Shown piece after piece: positions 7,441-14,260 of a stretch of DNA of 22,123 bases. This stretch comes from an uncultured Eubacterium sp. (lineage in GTDB: Bacteria > Bacillota > Clostridia > Lachnospirales > Lachnospiraceae), in contig CAJTZX010000061.1 in the NCBI GenBank assembly GCA_910584345.1, positions 1 through 22,123 on the forward strand, read 5' to 3'. How positions within the stretch are numbered: the stretch's first letter is position 1; each line of letters starts with the position of its first letter. Below the pieces are notes generated by a model, which did no database searches, was not told where the DNA came from, and was given only the letters and a program-made list of their open reading frames with translations. The translations under genes and the position numbers were made by a program.

Positions 7441-9807
7441 TTATGATTCGTTGGCAGAAATTTCTGCATCTGTTGTTGTGATTGCTTCATAAGAATGATC
7501 GTAAAGGTCATGTGGTATAGAACTGACAGCTTTTTGATCTGTTTTTGACAAATGATGATACCAAGATAGCCAATCCAGTGTATTTTCTGACAGGTTTCTT
7601 GTGCTGTACCAGCTATTGTGGAAACGAATCATACCGCCATTTGCACTTAGTTCTGCTGCCCGCTCCATCATATTTAACGTTCGGTAATTATATTTATTAG
7701 CTTCTGAGATTTTTTCTGTCCGAATTTTTCCGTCTTGGGTGCTTATTAGCAGCTGACTTTCCTTTAGATAATGCACCATCAGTGAGGTCCATTTTCGAAA
7801 CAGATCATCATCATAGATGATATTGCTGCCTTCGCCCAGATGAAAAGAGAAGTCTGAAGACGCTATCATCAAAGGGGTTCCTTTCTCATCCAGCCGATAT
7901 GCCTGATAACGGTACTCGCCATAATTCAGACGGTCTTCAATGCCTACCTGTAAAATAAAAGGCATACCGTTCAAGTCTCCCAGATAAATATTTGTCCACC
8001 CGGCTCTGGATAGGCTGCCATCCTGCATATAGAGCGTTCTGCCGTCTGCTGCTTTAAAAAACACAATCACATTTTCAACTTCGTCCGCGTATACTTCAAT
8101 GGTTTCCAATCCTTCACAGTCTGAAATATCCATCCTTTCCGAAGCAATCAATGTATAATCTTTCTCAAAGCGGTCAGTGCCATGAGATTTCAGATAATTT
8201 TCATACGCACAGGGCTCAGAAAGCGGCTGCATTGGATAAATGCCGTAAGGTTCATATGCGCTTTTTAAAACTGCGCAGATAATATGGCCTTTTGAAAAAC
8301 CGAACAGACATGATTTTGGCAGATAATATCCGCCACGATTGACCGCATTTGCAAACTGTGTAAACGAGACTTCTCTGTAATCTATATGATTCAGACTATA
8401 GTTAATAAAAAAGCTGCAGCTTTCGGCAAAAGGAATCTCATCTCCTTCTTGAAACGGAAAGGTATCGAGCGGTTCGATAAAAGCATCAATGACATGTTTG
8501 CTTTCTTTTATATTGCGGACATTTAGGGCATAAAAAGTTCTGTCAGATTGCACTGTGCCATCAGGAAGAAGCTGTTTTTCAAAATCTGACAAGTGTATCA
8601 GTGCGGAAGAATTATCCTGTGCATTTGTCTGATTTTGTATGGTTGTTTTATCCTGTGCATTTGTCTGATCTTGAACAGCCGTATATTCTTGTGTTTGATT
8701 CTGGTGCAGGTTCGTATTCCGGCTTTTTGCATCCGTTTGTTTTTGCGGATTGGCAAGCAGTATAGTCATAGCAATTGCGCAAAACAAAGCTGTACTTTTT
8801 ATAACCATAGGGTTAGGTTTTGAATAACGGAGAATATTTTTAATACGGCTTGCCGTATCCCCTTCACCAAAAGCTAAAGGCGCTCCGGTTACGATAGATC
8901 TTTTAGATGCTCCGGATGCCATAGAAAGCAGAGAAGAGGAATATTCTTTTTTTACACTGTTTCCGATCTTACGTATAACTGCTTCGTCACAGGACATCTC
9001 CATATCTTTTTCACTTAAGAAAAAAGCTACCCAAACGAGAAGATTGAACCAGTGCAGACATAAGGCAAGAAAACTAAAAATTTTTATAATATGGTCTTTT
9101 CGTTCTAAATGAATTTGCTCATGCAGCAGGACATAGCGTTTTTCTTTCGCAGTAAGGTTTTGCGGCAAATAAATTTTCGGGCGGACGACGCCGATCACAA
9201 ATGGAGAAACAATTTGGGGCGTAATATAAATATTAGCGTCATCCAAAGAGGAAATTTTTAAATTTCTATTTAATTTTATTAAATTCCATATATTAAAAAA
9301 TATAAGTATCATCATCACTAAAATCCACAAACAGGCAGCAGCCGTAATCAGCCATTTGGTATTGTTTTCTTTATTTGCTGAAAATATGTCTGTATCTGCA
9401 ATACCTTTTTTGGCAGGTTGACTGGACGCTTCATTTATGTAAATGTCTTTTGCATATGTGTCTTTATTGTAAGTGTTTTTTGTATATATTTTTTGATCTG
9501 CATTCATATTTTGCGTTACAGAAACAAGCACGTTGTCTTCTTGCAACTGCATCATAGACTGCGGATTATATTCCATCATTCCAAGAGGCGAAGAAACAGC
9601 TTCAAACATGGAAAACAAAGAGAAACCCGCGGAATAAGATACCGGGCACAATAATCGGAATAAGACAGCAGCCCAAAGGCAGTATGAAAACAGCTTTGGC
9701 GCTCTTTTCAGAAGAAGCCGCAGGAGCAGTACTGCCAGGATTACAATACTTCCGGTCAGGCTCATATTTAAAATTTGAATAAACAATGTGTTCAATCGTT
9801 CAATCAT
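7441..9807 (-). CDS. BlaR1-like M56 family membrane metalloprotease/sensor (second module)
   Basis: This 788-residue protein starts MIERLN. The ATG at 9807-9805 is chosen because AGGAGG at 9819-9814 sits 6 bp upstream; the ATGs at 9813 and 9822 abut or precede that site. It overlaps the end of the second blaI gene by 8 bp. It has two N-terminal membrane helices (about 9-58), a third at about 150-175, an HExxH zinc site (HEQIH, residues 229-233) followed by ERKDH and DMEMSCDEAVIRK, and a fourth helix near 335-352. The remaining roughly 430 residues would be extracellular. They open with a Gln/Asn/Thr-rich linker built partly from a 12-residue repeat, then a globular part I do not recognise. 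No penicillin-binding transpeptidase motif was seen. By family the protein senses an outside signal and inactivates its BlaI partner; the ligand is unknown. Confidence 0.85.
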   Translation of the reverse strand: MIERLNTLFIQILNMSLTGSIVILAVLLLRLLLKRAPKLFSYCLWAAVLFRLLCPVSYSAGFSLFSMFEAVSSPLGMMEYNPQSMMQLQEDNVLVSVTQNMNADQKIYTKNTYNKDTYAKDIYINEASSQPAKKGIADTDIFSANKENNTKWLITAAACLWILVMMILIFFNIWNLIKLNRNLKISSLDDANIYITPQIVSPFVIGVVRPKIYLPQNLTAKEKRYVLLHEQIHLERKDHIIKIFSFLALCLHWFNLLVWVAFFLSEKDMEMSCDEAVIRKIGNSVKKEYSSSLLSMASGASKRSIVTGAPLAFGEGDTASRIKNILRYSKPNPMVIKSTALFCAIAMTILLANPQKQTDAKSRNTNLHQNQTQEYTAVQDQTNAQDKTTIQNQTNAQDNSSALIHLSDFEKQLLPDGTVQSDRTFYALNVRNIKESKHVIDAFIEPLDTFPFQEGDEIPFAESCSFFINYSLNHIDYREVSFTQFANAVNRGGYYLPKSCLFGFSKGHIICAVLKSAYEPYGIYPMQPLSEPCAYENYLKSHGTDRFEKDYTLIASERMDISDCEGLETIEVYADEVENVIVFFKAADGRTLYMQDGSLSRAGWTNIYLGDLNGMPFILQVGIEDRLNYGEYRYQAYRLDEKGTPLMIASSDFSFHLGEGSNIIYDDDLFRKWTSLMVHYLKESQLLISTQDGKIRTEKISEANKYNYRTLNMMERAAELSANGGMIRFHNSWYSTRNLSENTLDWLSWYHHLSKTDQKAVSSIPHDLYDHSYEAITTTDAEISANES
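8612..8669. repeat. Exact 22-bp direct repeat, 36-bp period, within the M56 linker
   Basis: The same 22 bases occur at 8612-8633 and 8648-8669, a 36-bp (12-codon) period. They encode the QTNAQD-type repeats of the extracellular linker, so copy changes would stay in frame. Confidence 0.7.
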
Positions 9808-10171
9808 GCGCATCCTCCTCATATTCGTGAATTAATTGCTTCAGTTCCCGTATATCTTTGCTGCTTAACTTTTTGCGTTTTGTAAACGCCGCTAAAAATA
9901 AGGGCAGGGAGCCATGAAATGTTTCATTTACAAACTGCTCACCCTGGGCGCCTTGAAACTCTTCTTTTGTCATCTGAACAGAAACGATTCCTTTTTCGTT
10001 GACAAATATATGCCGTTCACACAGTCGCTTTAACATCGTATAAGTAGTCGTACGTTTCCAACCAAAAGCGTGTTCACAAAGCGCCGCAAGCTCCCCAGAG
10101 CGGATAGGGGCATGTTTCCAGATCAAGTTTGCAAATTTCTGCTCCATTTCACCTAATTTATATTGTTCCAT
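9800..10171 (-). CDS. BlaI/MecI family winged-helix repressor (second module)
   Basis: This 123-residue repressor starts MEQYKLGEMEQKF. The ATG at 10171-10169 is set by AGGAG at 10183-10179 with 7-bp spacing; a longer in-frame extension upstream would run into the operator region and has no ribosome binding site. The winged-helix region contains LGEMEQKFANLIW and the recognition segment WKRTTTYTMLKRLCERHI, typical of BlaI. The C-terminal helix ends in DIRELKQLIHEYEEDAHD. It is clearly diverged from the first BlaI protein in the window, notably in the recognition helix, matching the different palindrome in front of it. It is translationally coupled to the downstream M56 protease by an 8-bp overlap and is presumably inactivated by it. 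Confidence 0.92.
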   Translation of the reverse strand: MEQYKLGEMEQKFANLIWKHAPIRSGELAALCEHAFGWKRTTTYTMLKRLCERHIFVNEKGIVSVQMTKEEFQGAQGEQFVNETFHGSLPLFLAAFTKRKKLSSKDIRELKQLIHEYEEDAHD

Positions 10172-10205
10172 AGAAAGTCTCCTTTCGTAGCAGATATGTG
10201 AATTA

Positions 10206-10230
10206 AAGTGTCTAATCGTATTAGACACTT
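10206..10230. promoter_or_regulatory. Operator candidate O1 of the second BlaI module
   Basis: AAGTGTCTAAT, a three-base centre CGT, then ATTAGACACTT: a perfect palindrome with 11-bp arms. It lies downstream of the promoter -10 box and before the ribosome binding site of the minus-strand repressor gene, the expected place for autorepression. Confidence 0.75.
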
Positions 10231-10234
10231 TAAA

Positions 10235-10263
10235 AGTCTAACATTATTAGACAAATTTGTCAA
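10235..10263 (-). promoter_or_regulatory. Promoter of the second BlaI/M56 operon
   Basis: Read on the minus strand, TTGACA (10263-10258) is followed after exactly 17 bp by TAGACT (10240-10235). The -10 box is embedded in operator O2, consistent with repression by occlusion. Confidence 0.65.
10236..10252. promoter_or_regulatory. Operator candidate O2 of the second BlaI module
   Basis: GTCTAA-CATTA-TTAGAC repeats the core of O1 with 6-bp arms. It overlaps the -10 box and spacer of the minus-strand promoter. Two tandem dyads of the same core suggest cooperative BlaI dimers. Confidence 0.7.
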
Positions 10264-10304
10264 TTATGTTAAGAGATATTTTTGAAATATAATATTGCAT
10301 TTTG

Positions 10305-10483
10305 ACCGTTCAGACTACAGGAATATATCTAAACGGTTACTTTAAACGTAACAGTTCAGATAACCCATTGAACTGTTACGTATCCAGCCATTAGAAATCG
10401 CTTTGCGATGGGCGGATACTTGGAAACAACTACATTTTTATACGGTCAGCACAGTAAATGTGCAGACCTACCTGAACGGTTAC
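10305..10483. repeat. Multi-hairpin intergenic element upstream of the ilv promoter
   Basis: This non-coding stretch folds into an outer stem (ACCGTTCAG 10305-10313 with CTGAACGGT 10472-10480) enclosing three hairpins. These are CGTAACAGTTCA/TGAACTGTTACG (10347-10380); GTATCC/GGATAC with an inner ATCGC-TTT-GCGAT (10380-10419); and GGTC-a-GCACA/TGTGC-a-GACC (10444-10468). The motif TGAAYNGTWAC recurs inside it on both strands. It ends before the ilv promoter, so it is not part of the ilv leader. It could be a small mobile repeat or a separate RNA. Confidence 0.6.
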
Positions 10484-10524
10484 CTTTAAATTCGCATTTG
10501 TCAGGAAGAAAGACAGAAAGTTTA

Positions 10525-10552
10525 TTGACATTCCCGACGAATGTGCTAGAAT
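10525..10552 (+). promoter_or_regulatory. Strong promoter of ilvN-ilvC
   Basis: TTGACA (10525-10530), a 16-bp spacer ending in an extended TGC, and TAGAAT (10547-10552). The predicted start near 10559 leaves a leader of about 40 bases, too short for a T-box or peptide attenuator. Confidence 0.8.
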
Positions 10553-10598
10553 AAAACATGTGTGAATATATCAATGCAGAAAAAGGATGGTTTTCACA

Positions 10599-11099
10599 AT
10601 GAGAAAACAAGCATTATCGTTATTAGTTGAAAATACTTCCAGTGTCTTAAGCCATGTTTCCGGCCTGTTCAGCCGGCGCGGCTATAATATTGACAGTATT
10701 TCCGCCGGTGTTACCGCAGATCCGCGTTATACAAGAATTACCATTGTATCGAGCGGGGATAAGCTGATTTTGGAGCAGATTGAAAATCAGCTTGCAAAGC
10801 TGGAAGATGTTTTGGACATTAAAAAACTGGAAGCAGGGAGTTCTGTGACAAGAGAATTGATCTTAGTCAAGCTTCGTGTGCAGGAATCCAGCCGTCAGGA
10901 GATTTTAAGTGTGATTGAAATCTTTCGTGGAAAAGTCGTAGATGTTACTCGAGATTCCATGGTAATTGAACTTACCGGAAATCAGGACAAGCTGAGCGCT
11001 TTTTTGGATCTTGTATCAGGCTTTGAGATTCTTGAATTAGCTAGAACCGGAATAACTGGCTTAACCAGAGGTTCTTCCGATGTTACATATTTAGAATAA
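10599..11099 (+). CDS. ilvN: Acetolactate synthase regulatory (small) subunit
   Basis: This 166-residue protein has an N-terminal ACT domain (ALSLLVENTSSVLSHVSGLFSRRGYNIDSISAG) and the second conserved half VTRELILVKLRV...FRGKVVDVTRDSMVIELTGN typical of IlvN/IlvH. The ATG at 10599 is preferred over 10587 because it gives the family N-terminus; AAAGG lies about 12 bp upstream. The subunit binds valine and adjusts activity of the catalytic subunit, which condenses pyruvate in valine/leucine synthesis or pyruvate with 2-ketobutyrate in isoleucine synthesis. The catalytic gene (ilvB) is not adjacent and must be elsewhere. ilvC follows after 16 bp in the same operon. Confidence 0.93.
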   Translation: MRKQALSLLVENTSSVLSHVSGLFSRRGYNIDSISAGVTADPRYTRITIVSSGDKLILEQIENQLAKLEDVLDIKKLEAGSSVTRELILVKLRVQESSRQEILSVIEIFRGKVVDVTRDSMVIELTGNQDKLSAFLDLVSGFEILELARTGITGLTRGSSDVTYLE

Positions 11100-11115
11100 T
11101 TTAGGAGGCTAAAAA

Positions 11116-12138
11116 ATGGCAAACAAAATTTATTATCAGGAAGACTGTAATCTTTCCTTATTAGAAGGCAAGACAATCGCAATCATTGGCTACGGCAGCC
11201 AGGGACATGCACATGCACTGAATCTGAAAGATTCCGGATGCAATGTCATTATCGGCTTATATGAAGGCAGCAAATCAAAGGCAAAGGCAGAGGCACAAGG
11301 ATTGAAAGTATACAATACAGCAGAAGCTGCAAAGCTGGCAGATATTATTATGATCCTGATTAATGATGAAAAACAGGCTGACATGTACAAAAATGATATC
11401 GAACCAAATCTGGAAGCAGGCAACATGCTGATGTTTGCACATGGGTTTAATATCAATTATGGAACAATCGTTCCTCCAAAGGATGTCGATGTAACGATGA
11501 TCGCTCCAAAGGGACCGGGACATACAGTACGTTCTGAATATCAGGAAGGCAAAGGTGTTCCATGTCTTGTAGCAGTAGAACAGGATGCAACCGGAAAAGC
11601 ACTTGATCTGGCGTTAGCATATGCATTAGGAATCGGTGGTGCAAGAGCTGGCGTTTTGGAAACAACCTTCCGTGTAGAGACAGAAACAGATCTTTTTGGT
11701 GAGCAGGCAGTATTATGCGGTGGTGTATGCGCGCTGATGCAGGCCGGTTTTGAGACTTTATGCGAAGCAGGATATGATCCTAGAAATGCATATTTTGAAT
11801 GTATTCATGAAATGAAGCTGATTGTAGATCTGATTTATCAGTCTGGTTTTGAAGGAATGCGCTATTCTATTTCCAATACTGCAGAATACGGCGATTATGT
11901 AACAGGTCCAAAGATTATTACAGAAGAAACAAAAGCAACAATGAAAAAAATTCTTTCCGATATTCAGGATGGTTCTTTTGCAAAAGAATTCCTGCTTGAT
12001 ATGTCTCCTGCAGGACGTCAGGTACACTTTAAGATGATGCGTAAAAAAGCAGCAGAACATCCGTCTGAAGAAGTAGGTAAGGAAGTTCGTAAGCTGTACA
12101 GCTGGAATGATGAAAATAGTAAGCTCATTAATAATTAA
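11116..12138 (+). CDS. ilvC: Ketol-acid reductoisomerase, class I
   Basis: This 340-residue enzyme converts acetolactate or acetohydroxybutyrate to the dihydroxy acid, with Mg2+ and a reduced nicotinamide cofactor. The Rossmann motif GYGSQGHAHALNLKDSG starts at residue 25. The catalytic region contains FAHGFNI, ETDLFGEQAVLCGG and ECIHEMKLIVDL, which carry the conserved metal-binding acids. The C-terminal knotted helical domain is complete and the length fits class I. The ribosome binding site TTAGGAGG lies 7 bp upstream. The cofactor loop reads LYEGSKS (48-54), with Glu50 where many NADPH enzymes have a basic residue, so NADH use is possible. It is co-transcribed with ilvN and followed by a strong terminator. 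Confidence 0.96.
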   Translation: MANKIYYQEDCNLSLLEGKTIAIIGYGSQGHAHALNLKDSGCNVIIGLYEGSKSKAKAEAQGLKVYNTAEAAKLADIIMILINDEKQADMYKNDIEPNLEAGNMLMFAHGFNINYGTIVPPKDVDVTMIAPKGPGHTVRSEYQEGKGVPCLVAVEQDATGKALDLALAYALGIGGARAGVLETTFRVETETDLFGEQAVLCGGVCALMQAGFETLCEAGYDPRNAYFECIHEMKLIVDLIYQSGFEGMRYSISNTAEYGDYVTGPKIITEETKATMKKILSDIQDGSFAKEFLLDMSPAGRQVHFKMMRKKAAEHPSEEVGKEVRKLYSWNDENSKLINN

Positions 12139-12200
12139 TAAATCGAAATTTGATTCTTTTTCTTAAAGATTTCAGAAAATGATTTTGAATGTAACGGTTA

Positions 12201-12244
12201 AAAATACAGTTCTGATTATTTAAATCAGGACTGTATTTTGTTTT
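12201..12244 (+). terminator. Rho-independent terminator of ilvN-ilvC
   Basis: A 17-bp stem (12201-12217 with 12223-12239, one T-G wobble) with a 5-base loop, ending in TTTTGTTTT. This is the clearest terminator in the window. Confidence 0.9.
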
Positions 12245-12271
12245 AAAGCCATTGTTTGGAAACTTGAATAG

Positions 12272-12298
12272 TTGCTTCTGAAACTCGTTACATATAAT
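12272..12298 (+). promoter_or_regulatory. Candidate promoter of the second MATE gene
   Basis: A perfect TATAAT (12293-12298) lies 28 bp before the chosen start codon. The best -35 match is TTGCTT (12272-12277) with a short 15-bp spacer, so the -10 box is the main support. Confidence 0.45.
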
Positions 12299-12325
12299 AT
12301 AAGATCAATGATAAGCAGGTGTTTT

Positions 12326-13681
12326 ATGGTCACGGATTTTTCATGCGGAAAAGTATCACGCAATATTATCAATCAGGCGATTCCTTTGACTTTGGCGCAG
12401 CTTGTACAGCTTATGTACAATATTGTTGACCGTATATATATCGGTCATCTTTCAAACACAGACAATATGGCCTTAACCGGAATCGGCCTTACATTTCCAA
12501 TCATAACTATCATAGCAGCATTTACAAGTCTGTTTGGCACCGGAGGTACGCCGTTGTTTTCGATTGCCAGAGGACGCGGGCAAGAGGAATATGCAGAAAA
12601 AATCATGGGAAATGTATTTACGCTGCTGCTTGGTTCATCCGTTTTTATTTTCTTTTTTTGTTATTTGTTTCGAAAACCGATTTTATACATTTTCGGTGCA
12701 AGCGATGCTTCTTATTTGTATGCGGATGAATATTTGCAAATTTACCTGTTTGGCACGGCAAGTTCTATGTTAGCAACAGGGATGAATGGCTTTATTAATG
12801 CGCAAGGCTTTCCTGGGATCGGTATGCTGACAACTTTGATCGGTGCGGTGTTAAACCTGATCTTAGATCCTGTCTTTATTTTTATGCTGCATATGAACGT
12901 GCGAGGGGCTGCGCTTGCTACAGTCATCAGCCAGACAGTTTCCGGCATCTGGGTAATTCGGTTTTTGACAGGAAAAAAATCTTTGCTAAAGCTTAAAATA
13001 TCCAACCTGAAGCTGGATCGTAAACTTGTTCGTGATATTTTGTCTCTTGGAACTTCTGGCTTTATTGTACAGGCTACGAATGCACTTGTACAGATCGTAT
13101 GTAATATCACACTACAAACTTATGGAGGAGATTTATATGTCGGCATTATGACTGTTTTAAATTCTGTCAGAGAGTTTTTATCGCTGCCGGTTATGGGAAT
13201 CACAAGCGGCTGTCAGCCGATTCTCGGATATAATTATGGCGCAGGGAAACTTTCCCGTGTGAAGGAAGGCATTCGTTTTACTGCGTTGATTGGCATTGCT
13301 TATACGCTACTTGCATGGGGACTTGTCATGATCATTCCCAATCTTTTGTTTTCTGTTTTTACCAATGATGTTTCGATGGTGCAGTCTGGTACAAAAGCGC
13401 TGCATTTATATTTTTTCGGGTTTTGTTTTATGGCGTTTCAGTTTTCAGGACAGAGCACATTTCAAGCGCTCGGATATGCGAAGCGTTCTATATTCTTTTC
13501 CCTGTTTCGTAAAGTCATCATTGTAGTTCCGCTGACAATTTTTCTTCCGGCAGTCGGGTTTGGAGTGGATGGTGTGTTTTTGGCGGAGCCAGTATCTAAT
13601 TTGATCGGTGGGCTGGCTTCTTTTGGGACGATGTGGATAACTGTTTACCGAAAATTAGGAAAAGTTACAAATTTTTCGTAG
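12326..13681 (+). CDS. MATE family efflux transporter (second)
   Basis: This 451-residue transporter has about 12 hydrophobic segments and MATE landmarks: NQAIPLTLAQLVQLMYNIVDRIYIGHL in the first helix, GTGGTPLFSIARGRGQ after the second, and the second-half GITSGCQPILGYNYGAG. The ATG at 12326 is preferred over the longer TTG-initiated frame at 12272, which would begin inside the promoter. An AGCAGGTG stretch lies a few bases upstream. It is only distantly similar to the MATE protein at 3522-4853, so it is not a recent duplicate. The substrate is unknown. A small C39-like peptidase gene follows after 36 bp without a visible terminator and is probably in the same transcript. Confidence 0.9.
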   Translation: MVTDFSCGKVSRNIINQAIPLTLAQLVQLMYNIVDRIYIGHLSNTDNMALTGIGLTFPIITIIAAFTSLFGTGGTPLFSIARGRGQEEYAEKIMGNVFTLLLGSSVFIFFFCYLFRKPILYIFGASDASYLYADEYLQIYLFGTASSMLATGMNGFINAQGFPGIGMLTTLIGAVLNLILDPVFIFMLHMNVRGAALATVISQTVSGIWVIRFLTGKKSLLKLKISNLKLDRKLVRDILSLGTSGFIVQATNALVQIVCNITLQTYGGDLYVGIMTVLNSVREFLSLPVMGITSGCQPILGYNYGAGKLSRVKEGIRFTALIGIAYTLLAWGLVMIIPNLLFSVFTNDVSMVQSGTKALHLYFFGFCFMAFQFSGQSTFQALGYAKRSIFFSLFRKVIIVVPLTIFLPAVGFGVDGVFLAEPVSNLIGGLASFGTMWITVYRKLGKVTNFS

Positions 13682-13717
13682 CATATGTTTATTGGCGCAA
13701 GTGAAAGGAGAATGAAT

Positions 13718-14077
13718 ATGAAAGTCGTTATGCAGCCAACTACCGAAACATGTGGTCAGGCATGTATTGCAATGATTACAGGCAAGAAGATTGAGGAGGT
13801 AATCAAAGATATGAAAACAAGTGGCCCAACAAGTATTGGCCAGCTGATTGAAATTCTGGACTTTTATGGAGTGAAACATGCAGAAAAGAATACACGTATT
13901 TCCAAAAAGAATCCTGTACCTTATGAAACTTCTATTTTAACCGTGCATACAAATGATGGTTATACACATTGGGTGCTGCTGTCTGGCAATAAATATTATG
14001 ATCCTGAATTTGGTGTGATTGATGGAGAGTATACATATGGAAAAATAACATCTTTTTTAGGTATTTTTGATAAGTAA
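13718..14077 (+). CDS. Small stand-alone C39-like (papain-fold) cysteine peptidase
   Basis: This 119-residue protein begins MKVVMQPTTETCGQACIAM. The ATG at 13718 is chosen because AAAGGAG lies 7 bp upstream. Peptidase C39 landmarks are in the right order: Gln6 (oxyanion), Cys12 in ETCGQAC (nucleophile), His84 in YTHWVLL and Asp95 in YYDPEFG. C39 domains normally cleave double-glycine leaders at the N-terminus of bacteriocin ABC exporters. Here the domain stands alone, without membrane segments, signal peptide or ABC transporter. It sits downstream of a MATE exporter and probably shares its transcript. It may process a small peptide or act as an isopeptidase or amidase of the wider family; the substrate is unknown. 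Confidence 0.75.
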   Translation: MKVVMQPTTETCGQACIAMITGKKIEEVIKDMKTSGPTSIGQLIEILDFYGVKHAEKNTRISKKNPVPYETSILTVHTNDGYTHWVLLSGNKYYDPEFGVIDGEYTYGKITSFLGIFDK

Positions 14078-14105
14078 ATTTCTATATTATTATCTAATAT
14101 AGTTC

Positions 14106-14247
14106 GTTACTATTCACGGCCTGGGGCCGCTCATAGTAACGATTCGGGGCGATATTGAGAGTTTGCTTCGCAAAATCGCCCCTCACTCCTGAATCATGTT
14201 CTTACGGAACGCGCAGCTAGTGCGCGTTCCTGCCCGTGAATAGTAAC
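14106..14247. mobile_element. 142-bp structured inverted-repeat element (MITE candidate) with 7-bp direct repeats
   Basis: Perfect 14-bp terminal inverted repeats (GTTACTATTCACGG at 14106-14119, its complement at 14234-14247) bound a non-coding element. Inside are GGCC-tgg-GGCC (14118-14128), an internal ATAGTAAC (14133-14140) that can also pair with the left end, GGGGCGAT/ATCGCCCC with inner TTGC-ttc-GCAA (14146-14182), and GGAACGCGC/GCGCGTTCC (14206-14230). ATAGTTC flanks both sides (14099-14105 and 14249-14255), as expected for a target-site duplication. It is more GC-rich than its surroundings. It has no coding capacity, so movement would depend on a transposase elsewhere. Confidence 0.7.
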
Positions 14248-14260
14248 CATAGTTCACACA

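Noticed and set aside
10264..10598. T-box, riboswitch or attenuator controlling ilvN-ilvC
   Set aside because: The strong promoter at 10525-10552 lies downstream of the hairpins, leaving a leader of about 40 bases. No T-box signature or leader peptide rich in branched-chain codons was seen.
12272..12325. Longer start (TTG) for the second MATE gene
   Set aside because: It would begin at the promoter -35 box, and the extra residues are not MATE-like; the ATG at 12326 has a ribosome binding site.
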